Assembly (NCBI GenBank): GCA_015039315.1
Contig: WIDE01000048.1
Span: forward strand, 63,431-127,430
Direction of reading: 5' to 3'
Origin: Clavulina sp. PMI_390
Taxonomy: Eukaryota; Basidiomycota; Agaricomycetes; Cantharellales; Hydnaceae
Length of the DNA stretch: 64,000 nt
This document shows positions 11,901 through 24,527 of this stretch, one piece after another (positions within the stretch are counted from its first letter, which is position 1; the number at the start of each line of letters is the position of its first letter). Both the position numbers and the translations under genes were made by a program. Under the pieces are notes generated by a model, which ran no database searches, was not told the DNA's origin, and saw nothing but the letters and a program-made list of their open reading frames with translations.

Positions 11901-14900
11901 TCCTCGGAAGCCATCCCCCCAAACATTCGTATAGGGCTGAGGATATGGATGGTCGTGGCTCGACGCAGGTCTTGTGCAGAAGACTTCACATGAGGAACGG
12001 AGGAGTGACGGATAAGGTCGTCCAAATAGGTATTCCAAGCTTCCGCCAGGTCAAGGAAATCGACTAGGTCCTGTGCTCCGCCACCATTGACGAGCCAGTC
12101 CCGCATGACATCAAGGACTCGAATACGCCGCTGCGTCGCCGGGCTTTCTTCTGAGTCGTTCGCGATTCCAAGCCCACGGGGACCTTTGGTGAGAAGCTAA
12201 AAAGATCCTGCGTCAGTTTCTGAATGCAGAGTATACGACAAGTGCGCTCACCTCAAAAAAGGCTAACACTCTGACGAAGCTTCTGAAACTCGCCCACCAC
12301 GTACGCCTGAAATCTTCCCGATCGACGCTGATGCTCCAGGCCCCTCCAAAGCCAAAGCCAGAGTCATCTGCTGTAGATGCGGTGACCTCAAGACCGTCGA
12401 TCAGGATATTGATCAACCGATCCGTTGACGCGGCATGGACAGCAGCAACAAGCGTCGTTGCCGTTTTTGGCTCAGGATGGATAAGGCTGGGACCACGCTT
12501 CAAGCTGGGGAGTGACGAACGACGAGACAGCAGGCTTGTGTGGGACGTCTTTCTGTTTAGTGTACCAGGCATCGCCACACTGATACTTGGGGCACGACTG
12601 AGAGTATGGCTACTGTTGTCCGAAACATCCTCTCGAATGCCAAAGCCGTCTCCTGCATCGAGGCGACTGGAGCGATTCGAGGTATCGCCACCTCGCCGAT
12701 CCCGGCTTGTTCGCTCACTGGTATCTCCTCGGGCTTTCGACAGTGCTCGTGATACGCGGGGGGAGGGAGCAGCACGAAGCACCTTGAGCACTACCTCTCC
12801 ATCAAATGTTGTCACCATACTTTCCCCAAACTCTTCTCCGATGTTCGTAGTGCCAGGAAGCCCTAGAGTCTGCATTCTTCGAGGATTGGCAACAGGTGGC
12901 CCGGCATGCGCCATTGCCCCCAACCTTCCGCTTCTTCGTGTGACAGGAGAGGGAGTCCCAAGGCTCAAGATATCCTGCATCCTTGATTCAGATATAGTGA
13001 ATTGCGCCTCAGAAGTAGCCGAGCTCGACAAGGCAAAACGAGGGATGAGGCTGAGTTCGCGGAAAGGCCGGGGGAAGTCGAACGGAGCAAGAGGAGGAAT
13101 GGTTGACGTGCTGGGTACGCCGAAGTGCTCGACAAAATGAGCCCTCGTACGAGGTTCAACAGAGAAGGATATCTCGCAGCATGACGAGAACCTGGAAGGA
13201 AACAAGGTTGATACAGACAATATACAGCGCAGCGAGAGAATGACTTACGAGGGTGAGTCCTTGGAACTTTTACAGCTCAAGGTTTCCCACTGCTTCCACA
13301 GTGGAATCAAGTTCCGTTCGGCATCATCGTCAGCATTTGCACACAATCTAAACCTCTCGACGATTTTGTCAAGCGCAGAGTGAATAGAAAGTAAATTGTC
13401 CACTTCGATGATACCGCCGCCTGACGTTTCACTTTGTCCTATGAGACTCCCAATTGTTTCGAGCTCAGGAGCGATCCATGGGGTTAGCAAGAAACCTCCA
13501 CCTCCTGAAGAGGGAGAGCGTGATAGTGGAGGAGCAGGAGGGATGGGGCTAGCATCGGAGGTCTCGGCCTCTTTCAGCGCCTCAAGACCTCGTCCACTAA
13601 CCTGAGCTTGTGGGTACGAGCGCATCCGAGCCATCGCCCAGTTGTCGACGATATTCTTGATGTTGGCGGCTACCTCTCGCCATGCTTTCTCCAGACGCAC
13701 CACGGGCCGACTCGTAAGTGCAGCACGGATCGCCTGGAACGAACTCTCGTCGCCAGATGCGCGACAAGCCTCCGCAACCTCAACCCATGAGGTGATAATA
13801 CGACCTCGGGAACGGGAAGAAACAGGTTGGGTGGACTGAGACGTGGAGGAACGTTGAGGCTCTTGAGCATTTGAAGAGGTGGATGATGATGACGGGGCCG
13901 AGGGCGTTAGCACATGTTGCAGCACTAGCCTCGTTAGCCAGTGCATCTCCTTCTCGTCCCCATAGAACAACTTCCAATGACCAGTCTCCTCGTTTGCATT
14001 CAAGAATACGACACGTTCCAATAATGCACGAGTAACGGATCTGTTTTCCACTTTCAGCTCCCAGAGGAGCGTCAGCAGTTGATAATGCGTCCAACTGGCG
14101 AGAGAACTCGCTGCTCGTTCGACACCCACACGGTTCGATGCAAGCAGACCTGGCAAGAAACCCTCACGATCGAGGAGGTCTGCAAGGGAGTTCCACCGCT
14201 GCTTCGCGCTCTTTGGGGACGATGATGGGAAAGGGAAGGGATGAGTGGATGCGGAGTGTGGTGCAGATGTTGAGGGGAAGGGAGAAAGTAATGGGACCGT
14301 TTGTCCAGGATCCGAAGAGGAGGGAGAGAGAGAAGTAGATGATGAAGGGGAGATGAAGCGATCTGAGGACTCCGAGGACGGTTCCGAAGAGCTGTTGGCC
14401 ACTGGAGCAGTGGAGTCCGACTCTGATACTGGCCCTAATTTTCGCAAAACAGCTTGCCACCCACTTACGCGGTCATTACCGAAGCCACCCCAGAACTCTC
14501 TGTATGTATCGTTGATCCACCTCACGCGCTCGGACGCGAAGCGTTTCAGACCATCTTCACCAGAGTCCTCCGCATTTCCTTCCTCAGTATCGGAGGTGGA
14601 TGTCATGTTCTCACAGTGACCCAAAAGCTCACTCTCGAATTGCTCACGGCCAAGAAATCGAGAAGATGGAAGAACCGTGATGGCGGCTTGAGCAAATGAC
14701 TTCCAAGCCCCGAGGCGATATCGAGAGTGGTCAGCAGTTGTGGCTTGATCGGGGCCGTCTGGGTTCGAAGCGGCCGGCCCTGTTGGGGTCTGAGAAACAC
14801 CGTCGTGTGAGGAGGGAGGAGATTCCGCAGGAGGCTGCTTGGAAGCCGACACCAAACTCGAGAGACTGCCCTCAGTAAGATCCGCGTCATGTTGGGCTGG

Positions 14901-17169
14901 AATATTGAGTGCAGGAGGTGGGAGCTCGGAAGGCGATTGATTAGATGCAACTAAAAATGTAGTTGCAAAGACGACTTCGTGAAGCAACGCGTGCATTGAG
15001 CCGCTCTGGACGTGCTCATTTGCGTCAACAACGAGCTTGGGATGCCGTGTATGGCCACGAAAGATGCGCTCGGGGCGAGGACTTCTTTCGTCCGAGCCGT
15101 TTCCGGCTCCTCCCTCACGATAGGCAGCAATCCTTGCGGCTAATGTCTTGCCGTCCGCAGCACCCCCAGAGCCAGAAACTTCCTCTTCCTCCCTGTCCAT
15201 GATGGGGCTGAGCTCTTGCTCCCCTTCTCGCTCTTTTTCGCGCTCATGGAAATGCTCAGGCAGCATCTCGCTCGCAAATAATTCGCGTATCTCGGCGGCG
15301 CGATCCTTTGGCGGCTTATAGAGTAGAAGCTTGGTGCCTTGCACCACCGCCTTACGGGGGTTCCAAGCTTTTTCCCTGCCCACGTTGTGGTATACGATAT
15401 TTCCGTGGGCATGGGATGTCGCACTCGAGTCATACTGGTTCAGGAAAGAGGAGTGATGAATGAGCTGACTGGCACGCTTCCCAGCATTCATGTTGACGCT
15501 CAGCATGTTGTTGGAGTTTGGATTTGTACGTGGAAATTGGGTGGTGGCCGGAGAAGGTGTTTGGAGTCCGTACAGTGAAGACGGGTTCGAGTCTTTACGG
15601 GAAGCCCCAGTGCCAGGCCTATCACGGGGACCTGAGGCGGGGAACCTGAACCCCAATGGACCGGGAGAAGTAGGTTTCGTCCCAACACCTGCACCACTTC
15701 CGCCAATAAAAAGGTCGTTTGTCGAGGTCGAGGCAGAGGTTGACGTGGATGGAGGGAATTGAAGCGGACTCGGGCGGCCGCCCATTGGACCCCCTGATGG
15801 CATTGAGGCTGAATTTGGCAACGCACCCCTATGTGGGCCCTGAGGGGGACCTGAAGAGTTCGGCAAAGATCGATTTTGGTGAGGGAGCATAGGCCGAGCG
15901 TTGGCGAGATGCGCATTATTACCAGGAGGAGGCTGCTTAGCTGGAGGGGCAGAATTGGAATTGAGACGCTCCCGACCTCCTCGCGAATCATGCGCACGAG
16001 AAGCGGTCATCGGGCGACCTTGCTGTTGATGTTGAGGAACGTGCACCTCACCCCGGCCCCCTCCACTCGAAGAGTGGGAGTGCGATGGCTTGGAGGTGAA
16101 TTTCGGCAGCATATTATTAGACAATGAGCGCATACGAGATTGAATGGGTGCGTGTGAGGATTCTGCAGAGTCCTGCCGGCCCTTCGACCCTCCAGGACTT
16201 CCACGAGGTTGAGACGGTGGCTGTGAGTTCCCATGGGGAAAAGAAGAGGAGGCTTGAGCATGAAGATCAGCTTGTTGATGTAAGGAAGTTTCATGATCAT
16301 GATGCTGGGAAGTTACAATCTTGGGAAATTCGAGGGCCGTAGATCCATGGGCTCTATTGTCCGTATCGGATGTAGCTGAATCCATTGTTCGCGATCTACC
16401 GGCTGAAGATCCAGGAGAAGGGGGAACAGGGCCTGGACCAGCACGGGGCCTGCGATACTGCTCGATTTGGTTCGCCAGTTCAAAGTCTTCTTCATTCATC
16501 GCGAATTTTGTCAGGTCATCCACAGAACGACTCTTTCGAGAGATAGCTGCGAGATTACTGGCGTTATTCGGGCTACCGCCTCGAGGGAGATTTTCGCGAC
16601 TGCCATTAGGTGATAGCCCGACAGGAGATAATGAGGGAGATGGTGACGTTGAGAAGTCTGTGTGGACATGCAGTGAGGAGTTGCTAGTGCTTGGCAGGTC
16701 CGTATGCGATCTGTGGAGAGAGATTGCGGAGAGTGATTAGCACGCAGCAGCCTATCTCAAATGGATCTGAACCCGGAAAGGAAACTTGACGCAAGTCGAT
16801 CAATGTAGAGGAAATAAAGACGAACCGGGTAGTAGGAATATGCATTGGGCGAGGAGGCCCTAGCAATCGCGGGTCCGTGGGCTGCGATATCTTCTGCTTT
16901 CTGGGGCTGGGGGGTGGTGCCTGAAAGGAGGGGGTGCTCATCGTAGCGGAAGGCGGGTCGCTCTCGGAAACCTTTTTAGCCCGAAAGAGCCTAAAACTCT
17001 TGAGTGCGCTGAGGACTCCTGGGGCGTTCGAGCGGCCGCCACCGTTCACGTCGTTACTATTGCTGTTCATTCGAGCAAGCGGGGAAGCAGACGACGGGGA
17101 CGACGATGGAGACGAAGAAAGGTCAAGCATAGAGGGAGAAGCAAGGCCTCTTCGCCTCATCTTGTCCAT
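8933..17169 (-). CDS. BEM2: Bem2-like RhoGAP with RasGEF-like region, PH and RhoGAP domains
   Basis: A very large protein, roughly 2,500 residues, in about ten exons. It resembles fungal Bem2, a GTPase-activating protein for Rho GTPases in polarity and wall integrity. The first 700 residues are disordered, rich in Ser, Pro, Gly and His. An adaptor-like block (YHNVGREKAWNPRKAVVQGT) and a Ras-exchanger-like helical region follow, then a long Bem2-type middle. Near the C-terminus there is a PH domain whose last helix holds the conserved Trp (EQTAWMKAIEAA), then the RhoGAP domain (VFGVPLETLI, GLYRMSGS, VKAYCRDLPEPLIPYEF). The arginine-finger codon lies at 10054-10056 and is split from GL by an intron. 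The tail is acidic and ends SPLASN with TGA at 8933-8935. The ATG at 17167-17169 is the first in frame; MRRRG three codons later is an alternative. Confidence 0.88.
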
Positions 17170-17477
17170 GTCGGAGGACCCGACGCGCCAGTGCTGTCAA
17201 TGTAACTCGCGTTTTCGGAAGAAGGCCAAATGCGGCCAAGAAACACGTGGGTTGCCGTCTGAATGTACGGGGAAGGCCGAGAACAATAGACGTCAATTAT
17301 TCGCGCGTCAACGGAGCAGAGGGGGACTCGGACGACAGCGAAGAGGGGGATGGGCGCTATTATAGGAAACGGCTTCCGTCCTACAGGAGAGTGTCAACAG
17401 CCCCCGATAAGCGCAAACAGCCCACGCACACCCACTTCGACCTTGGTGCGGGGTACCACCAAACTAGGAACTTTGCT
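17170..17477. other. bidirectional promoter region
   Basis: Shared upstream region of the RhoGAP gene (-) and the ABC ATPase gene (+). The frame of the ATPase gene stays open back to an ATG at 17247, so part of this stretch could be an N-terminal extension of that protein. It reads as Arg/Glu/Asp-rich sequence without family similarity, so I treat it as leader sequence. Confidence 0.4.
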
Positions 17478-19388
17478 ATGGCAGCCTCTGCACGAATAGC
17501 GGCAAACATCGTGCATGTTCCAGCTCAAAGCTCTATATTCAGATTTGGCGTGGCAGACAAACCTACTCTCAAATTTCGCCATGACCTGACGATTCGCCCA
17601 GGACAGAACTGGGCTTTCGTCGGCCCTGCAAAAACTCTTCTTATGGAAGTGCGTCCAAATGATTCGGCATATAAAAATACTTATTATTGAAAGTCGCGCA
17701 CGTCGTAGGCGCTCACTGCGAAGCATCGAATTGCTCCTCCCCCACCTTCTGGTGGGGTTTTTCCCTTTCTTATGGATTTCAACCCTCCAAAGGACCCCCA
17801 CGACGTCGTAAGACTTGCCTCCTTTGCATACAGAAAACAGGCTGTCGCAGGGGGAGGGTTTTACGACTATTCGGCTCGATATGGAGCCGTGCGAGAGGAG
17901 GATCGAGTCACTTTGCGCGAGTCAATACTGAGTGATATTGAGCACGCCTCGGGCTCCGATTTGCAAACAGCTTCTTACAATGAGGCCCTTGAACGACTAG
18001 CTGAGAATGTACAGCTGAAGGACAAGCTCGACCTACCGCTCGTCGCCCTTTCCAATGGTCAGACACGGCGCGCTTCAATCTTGCGTCAACTTTTGCTTCG
18101 ACCCCACCTCCTACTCCTTGATGAGCCTTTAAGTAAGCGTTCGCTTTTTTTCAACGTCATATCAATTCCCTGACTCTCAACCCCGGATACTGTGACACAG
18201 CTGGCCTGGACAAGACTCATCGCCCACTTCTTCTGTCCCTGCTCCACGCCCACCACGCGCGTCAAAATCCCCTCATTATACTTGGCTTACGGATGCACGA
18301 TCCGATCCCCGAATGGGTCTCCCACGTAGCGCTGGCGAGCGAGGAGCAAGGTGTAGAAGTTGGCGTCGCCAAAGAAATGCGAGATCGACTAGTACTCCAG
18401 AACAGTACAGTAAACCATTTGAGATCCATAGATGAGCGGAAGAAACTGGAGAGCAACACAGGAACCACGGTAAATCAGAGAATCGCCGACGTGGAGCCGG
18501 ACAGCGAGCCTGCAACATTGGTTGACATCAAAGGGCTTAACATTACGTATGGCGATCGCAAAGTACGTAACCATCTCATCCACATTCATCGCGTAAGGCC
18601 GCTTCTTTGACACCAATCCACCCGAAACAACAGGTATTGCAGAACATTAACTGGACAATCCGTGAAGGCGAACGATGGCACCTCTCGGGACCCAATGGTT
18701 AGCCATCTCAATATCGCTTGGTATCTCCAAACTAATCATCCCCGCTGGCCTCGCCACAGGGTCTGGCAAAACTACTCTCCTTTCGACCCTTACTGGAGAG
18801 CATCCGCAGTCGTACATCCAGTCCTCGCTCACTCTCTTCTCTTCACCGCGGCGTTCTCTCGCCACGGCCCAGATCGCCTCCCGCATCGGTATCACTTCCC
18901 CAGAGATCTTTAACGCCTTTCCTAGGCGCGGCGGGAGTGGTGGTATGACCGTCCGGGACGTGCTAGGAAGCGGCTATGAGGGAACATACAGCTTCCGCCC
19001 GCGCACTGCTGAGCAGGACGCCGAGATTGACAGGCTTCTGGCATACTTCTCGGCCGCGCTTCCTCAGCTGACAAGTTCTGCATCATCGAGCTCTGAGCTG
19101 GCGTCCGCAGTCACGTCGGCGTATGCAGCAACTCCCTTTGCGAGCCTCCCAGTCCCTCATCAATCCCTCACACTTTTCCTCCGCGCGCTCGTTGGCGCCA
19201 AGCCACTTATCATCCTTGATGAACCTCTAAGTGGGATGGACGACCACATGGTGAGGCTTGCGAGACAGTATCTGTGGGGGGAGTTGACGAAGCAGCAGGC
19301 CGTAGTATGGGTTAGCCACTGGGACGGCGAAATGCCGTGGAGACCAGAGCAGGTGAAGAAGATACAGCTAGGTAATGCGACTCCGTGA
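17478..19388 (+). CDS. soluble tandem-NBD ABC ATPase (YDR061W/ModF-like)
   Basis: A 549-residue protein of two ABC nucleotide-binding domains and no membrane segments, like the uncharacterised yeast YDR061W and bacterial ModF/PhrA-type ATPases. Exons are 17478-17648, 17709-18132, 18201-18562, 18634-18697 and 18760-19388. NBD1 has a signature-like LSNGQTRRASIL and a Walker B LLLLDEPL followed by TGLD, but its Walker A is reduced to GPAKT. NBD2 has an intact Walker A (GPNGSGKTT, interrupted by an intron) and Walker B (LIILDEPLSGMD), but its ABC signature is degenerate (VPHQSLTLF). So at most one composite site would have all key motifs. The start MAASARIAANIVHV is Ala-rich and could act as a mitochondrial presequence, which is inference only. 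The function is unknown in fungi. Confidence 0.82.
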
Positions 19389-19784
19389 AATGTGTAAGAT
19401 AGGGAGAAAGCTGCTGGGGGCGGCATACAGTTTCTTCCTCGTAGATTCCGTTACAAAACATCCTATAGGTTCCTAATTCTTACACGCGATGTGTAGAGTT
19501 GGCGGTCCAGCGTAAACATCTAATCAGCTGTGCTTGTATAGTGTAGACGTCCGTCAAGTCTTACCGGCTCTAAATCTGCTCCCGAAATTTTTAAATTGGA
19601 GACGATCAGCTCATTTTAGCATGATCGTGTAAAAAAAAAATACGGCCGAATCTTTATTTCATTTGCAATACTACGGGAAAGGAGCATCTCTCACATAAAG
19701 TTGGCAGCCTCAACGAAGCTTAAGGTAATTTGGAAACTACCCGAATGTCGGCTTGGACTATAACGTTAACGTAGCGGAACGTAA
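19389..19784. other. convergent 3' region, no gene
   Basis: Space between the ABC ATPase stop (+) and the first aldo-keto reductase stop (-). It contains an A-run (19631-19640) and general AT richness. No coding signal is seen on either strand. Confidence 0.5.
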
Positions 19785-21516
19785 TTACTGATTGAGATAC
19801 GCCATATGCGCAGTGGGGTATCGATCTCCGACAGCTTGGAATGACATAACAGCCTGGTCAATTTCCTTCTTCTCTGCTGGTGTGAACACGATCTTGTTGG
19901 CCGCAAAGTTCTCAACCGTTCGGGAAACATTCGTTGAGCCCGGTAGTGGTACGACATGGTCACCTAGTCAGATGAGACATACCGTAATTGGGTCAGAATC
20001 AGAATTTCCCATTCGCACATATGATCCCTTGACATGAAGACATACCGAGGCTTGAGACCCAAGCAATACATAGTTGAGCGTTACTGATCCCCTTCTTCTG
20101 CGCCAGGGCGGAAATTATATCTACGATTTTCTTATTCTCCACCATTGCCTAGATGATGGATGGTCAATGTGTGAGGTTGGGACCGACCACTCCATTAGAG
20201 GAGAGAAAGAGCAAATGATGGGGGAAAGTAGAAATACCTCATCAGAGAAGCGAGGGAACCTTCTCATCACTGAATTCGCGTCTAACGTCTCAGGAGTGAT
20301 ATTACCAGTGAGGAATCCTGAGTGGATGAACACGTTTAGGTCACGACTCTTGGTGGCGTCAGACACAGCACGACATACCGCGGCCAATGGGAGAATAAGC
20401 AAGTACGGTTACGCCGAGCTCTCCAGCAGCAGCGATGACTAGTTGTCGAAACAGCCGTGCTTAGAGATGAGGCATATCAATGAGAAAGCAGTAAATCATT
20501 CACCTTCACGGATGTTCTCGTCATAAGTCCATGGAGAAACTTCCATTTCAACGGTCGCAATCGGGGCAACCTATGGAAGTAAGATATCCATGAAGGGGAA
20601 ATTCCTACGCACGGGATAGAAGGGCTAGCCTACTTGCCTTGCATGCGCGACGAAGGGTCGTCGCGCTCACTTCACTCAAGCCAATATACTTCAAAATGCC
20701 CTCATTTTGGAGCTGTTTGAGGGTAGTCACCACCTCTTCGACAGTGTGATTATGGTCTAGGCGAGCAGGCTCAAAGATGTCGAGGCTCTTGTGGTTCCCC
20801 AGTATTCGCTGGATGTTCGCCACACTGACAACGTGGGATCGAGACCAAGGGGAGTTTAAGAGTCAATGAAAATAATCCCGCAATCGCTCCCAGTAAAACA
20901 GGACACTAGAAGGGTTAGAGTAGAACGGACCTCTTGCGAATGTTCTCAGGGCTGGAGTCGGGCTGGCGTTGGGGGTTTTGGGCACCCTATACGACAAGGT
21001 CAGGGAGTATTAGAACAACAAAATAAAGTTCAAGTATAGCGCAATATATAAGCGGGACGCGAAGAGGAGTGGATACCTTGATGCACAACAGTGCTTTGTC
21101 GACGTAATCGGGATTTTGTTCGAAAAAGCGAGAGGCAAGCTCAACGTTGGCGGTTTGCGGATCCGATCCATAATAGTCAGCTACGTTGATCAACAAGTGA
21201 TGGGTGAGTCAGGTGTTCTGGGCCATGAACAAGAGAAGAGGTACATACGCACCACTGTTCAGAAGTACCTTCTCACCAGGTCCGGCATGATCCAGGCTTG
21301 CTTTGATAGCGGCAAACGCAAGCTCGTCTTCCATAGGTGGTGACATACTAGCCGTTTACCGTCGATGATTGTGCTGTCGTCGTCAATCCAACTACATCAT
21401 ACACTCACGGTCGAAATCATCTGAACTTACGAGAACCTCATAAGTCCCTGAGCAGGCCTGACGAGTTTGATGCCCGCATTGACGAGCACGGTATCAGCAC
21501 TGGTAGTAGTGCTCAT
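19785..21516 (-). CDS. aldo-keto reductase 1, pyridoxal-reductase-like
   Basis: NADPH-dependent aldo-keto reductase related to S. pombe pyridoxal reductase Plr1 (AKR8-like). It probably reduces an aldehyde or ketone in the cytosol; the true substrate is unknown. The gene has many short introns. Exon 1 (MSTTTSADTVLVNAGIKLV) ends at GLMRFS, where both other reductases in the window also have a phase-2 intron. Later blocks are NSGAYYADYYG (active-site Tyr), ALLCIKGA (Lys), KSLDIFEPARLD, GILKYIGLSEVSATTLRRA, PIATVEMEVSPWTYD, LGVTVLAYSPIGRG and a final RTVENFAANKIVFTPAEKKEID. At the usual catalytic His site it reads ARLD, as in its paralogues. The TAA stop is at 19785-19787 and the ATG at 21514-21516. 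A TATA-like box lies about 94 bases upstream. Confidence 0.88.
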
Positions 21517-22229
21517 CGATAATTCGATTCAGTGTAGATGTATCAGAGGGGATGAGGGGGTTAGCTGGATGGCAGTCAAATCAGTTGATGGAGCTCTGCG
21601 ATCCTCGACTTTTTATACGTACAGTACCACCATACTGGTAGACCCTATGGTCATGCCGACGGAACCAAAGCACACGCGTCCATGATTTCTCGTCATTCGA
21701 TTCAGCGACAATGTGTAGTCGAGGGATGTGAGTCCCGGTGGGCGGAAGCAGGAACGGAGCGCTTCCGGTTCCGTTATGACAGTTCTCAGCAACTGATAAA
21801 ATTCGTCAAGCTTTAGCTGGTGGTAAATTTGATTGAGCTTAAGGCATACCAGTGAATTATGATCATGTTTTCCACTTGCGATGCCGGCTGATGAGGTAAG
21901 AGGTGATGCGCGAAATCAAGTTCACCTTGTTATAGGTTCATTAAACTCGAACTTTTCAGACAGTAGTGATATGCGAGGCAGAAAGCATTGAGATTTATTT
22001 TTTACGTGCACTACGCAAAAAGTGATGATACATCGTGTGGAGGAAAACTCAAGCAAACGTTGCAAAGACATGAGGATCATGAAGCGTTACTAAAGGAAAA
22101 AATATGCGAGGGATGATTCAAAACACAGAGTAATACCAAAGGAAAGTGGATGAGGTGGAGAGGCATCGCGGCGGACGACACAAGGAAAATAATAGTAGAT
22201 GAATAGAGAAAGAAGCAAGGGTGAGGAGC
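21517..22229. other. reductase promoter and Hsp70 3' region
   Basis: The left part is the upstream region of aldo-keto reductase 1. The right part (from about 21950) is AT rich and probably the 3' UTR of the Hsp70 gene, which ends at 22230. I see no further gene here. Confidence 0.5.
21610..21617 (-). promoter_or_regulatory. TATA-like box of aldo-keto reductase 1
   Basis: On the minus strand the sequence reads TATAAAAA inside cgtataaaaagtcg, 94 bases upstream of the ATG at 21516. The two paralogous reductases also have TATA boxes 70-80 bases upstream of their starts. Confidence 0.5.
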
Positions 22230-22712
22230 TTAGTCGACCTCCTCGACACTGGGGCCATCGTCTCCACCAGCACCGGGGAAACCGCCAGGAGCGCCACCAG
22301 GGAAGCCACCAGGCGCGCCACCGGGAGGACCACCAGCAGCGCCGTACAGCCTCTGCATGATAGGGTTGGCAACAGCCTCAAGCTCCTTCTGCTTCTCCTC
22401 GTACTCCTCCTTGCTCCCCTCTTGCGAAGCATCAAGCCAGGCAATGGTCTCGGAGACAGCCTTGTCGAGCTTCTCCTTGTCATCGCCCTCGAACTTGGAC
22501 GCGAGCTTCTCGTCCTGAGTCGAGTTGCGGAGGTTGTAGGCGTACGACTCGAGGCCGTTCTTAGCGGTGATGCGGGCAGCTGCCTCCTCATCCTCCTTCT
22601 TGTACTTCTCGGCGTCGGCAACCATGCGCTCGATCTCCTCCTTGGACAGACGGCCCTTGTCGTTCGTGATGGTAATACGAGACGACTTGCCAGTGGTCTT
22701 GTCCGCAGCGGA

Positions 22713-22745
<33 letters not shown>

Positions 22746-23784
22746 TGTCACCTCGATCTGAGGAACACCACGGGGCGCAGGGGGGATACCGGACAGCTCG
22801 AACTTGCCGAGCAAGTTGTTGTCCTTGGTGCGAGCACGCTCACCCTCGTAGACCTGGATGAGCACACCGGGCTGGTTGTCGGCGTAGGTCGAGAAGATCT
22901 CGGACCTCTTGGTGGGGACGGTGGTGTTACGCTTGATGAGAGCAGTCATGACACCACCAGCGGTCTCGATACCGAGGGAGAGAGGGGAGACATCGAGCAG
23001 CAGGAGGTCCTGGGTCTTCTCCGAGGTGTCACCAGACAGGATAGCAGCCTGGACGGCAGCACCGTAGGCGACAGCCTCATCGGGGTTGATGGACTTGTTG
23101 GGCTCCTTGCCGTTGAAGAAGTCAGAGACGAGCTTGATGATACGGGGGATACGGGTGGAGCCACCGACGAGGACGATCTCGTGGACGTTGGACTTGTCGA
23201 TCTTGGCGTCACGGAGGACCTTCTCGACGGGCTCGAGGGTGCCACGGAAGAGATCCTGGCAGAGCTCCTCGAAACGGGCACGGGTGAGGGAGGTGTAGAA
23301 ATCGATACCCTCGAACAGAGAGTCGATCTCGATGGAGGTTTGCGCGGCGGAAGAGAGGGTACGCTTAGCACGCTCGCACGATGTGCGGAGACGACGAAGG
23401 GCACGGGGGTTGGTGGAGAGATCTAAGAGGAAATATCGTGAGTCAACTGTGAAATAAGAGGTAAAATGTGGTAAAGAAAATTACACACCTTTCTTGTGCT
23501 TGCGCTTGAACTCCTGGACAAAGTGGTTGACGAGACGGTTGTCAAAGTCCTCACCACCCAAGTGAGTGTCACCGGCGGTGGCCTTGACTTCGAAGATACC
23601 CTCCTCGATGGTCAAAAGGGAGACATCGAAAGTACCACCACCGAGATCGAAGATGAGGACGTTGCGCTCGCCAGAAACCTTCTTGTCGAGACCGTAGGCG
23701 ATGGCAGCAGCGGTGGGCTCGTTGATGATGCGGAGAACGTTGAGACCAGAGATGACACCGGCGTCCTTGGTAGCCTGACGTTGT

Positions 23785-23822
<38 letters not shown>

Positions 23823-24527
23823 GGTGACAGTGGAGCCGAGGTAGGCTTCAGCAGTCTCCTTCATCTTGAGGAGGACCATGGAGGAAATCTCTTCTGGGGA
23901 CTAGAAAGCGAAGTGTAAGTGTTATGACTGGTACACAAAGAAAAGACAAAATAGGACGCACGAATTCCTTGGTCTCGCCCTTGAACTCGACCGCGATGAT
24001 GGGCTTGCCACCCCGGTTAACGACTTTGAACGGGAAGTGCTTGAGGTCTGACTGGACTTCAGAGTCGTCGAACTTGCGCCCGATTAATCGCTTAGCATCG
24101 AACACACTGGACACGGAGACAAGGGCAATCGTCAGTTACGAGTGCAATTAGAGGGAGAGAAAAGAATGCATGACATACGTGTTGATGGGGTTCATGGCGA
24201 CTTGGTTTTTTGCGGCATCTCCGATGAGACGCTCAGTGTCGGAGAAAGCGACATATGATGGGGTAGTCCGGTTACCCTCTATGAAACACCGAAGAAAAAC
24301 AGTGAGAAACGTCGATCGATCTATGCGCATGGTAGATTGAGTACTTACGATCGTTGGCAATGATTTCTACTCGGTCGTTTTGCCAGACACCGACGCAAGA
24401 GTAGGTAGTACCTGGATAGAGAGGCGATGATGAAATCGGACGTCACAGTCAGTAAAGTGCTGCTAGCTTGAACAAGATGATGATCAAGTGAGTACTCACC
24501 GAGATCGATACCGATGGCCTTGGACAT
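22230..24527 (-). CDS. HSP70: cytosolic Hsp70 chaperone (Ssa type)
   Basis: ATP-driven Hsp70 chaperone of the cytosol and nucleus. About seven exons encode roughly 650 residues. The protein starts [19 protein letters not shown] and shows [14 protein letters not shown], the three Hsp70 signatures (including [12 protein letters not shown] and [12 protein letters not shown]), the substrate-binding domain and a Gly/Pro-rich tail ending in EEVD, the cytosolic co-chaperone motif that binds TPR proteins. No signal peptide or mitochondrial presequence is present. The first exons are short and interrupted inside conserved codons (for example DLG/T and ND/QGN), while the 3' half is one long exon. Strong C-ending codon bias suggests high expression. 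A perfect heat-shock element lies about 300 bases upstream. Identity is certain. Confidence 0.97.

Noticed and set aside
12331..13140. 269-codon plus-strand open frame inside the RhoGAP gene
   Set aside because: The minus strand here clearly encodes the RhoGAP protein, and the plus-strand frame has no motifs or start context.
17247..17477. N-terminal extension of the ABC ATPase
   Set aside because: The frame is open, but the added 77 residues show no similarity to the family, lie in a bidirectional promoter, and the ATG at 17478 fits the family start. Not fully excluded.
22221..23426. 401-codon open frame on the plus strand opposite Hsp70
   Set aside because: Long antisense open frames are a known by-product of GC-rich, biased codon use in Hsp70 genes. 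It has no splice structure, promoter or family motif.
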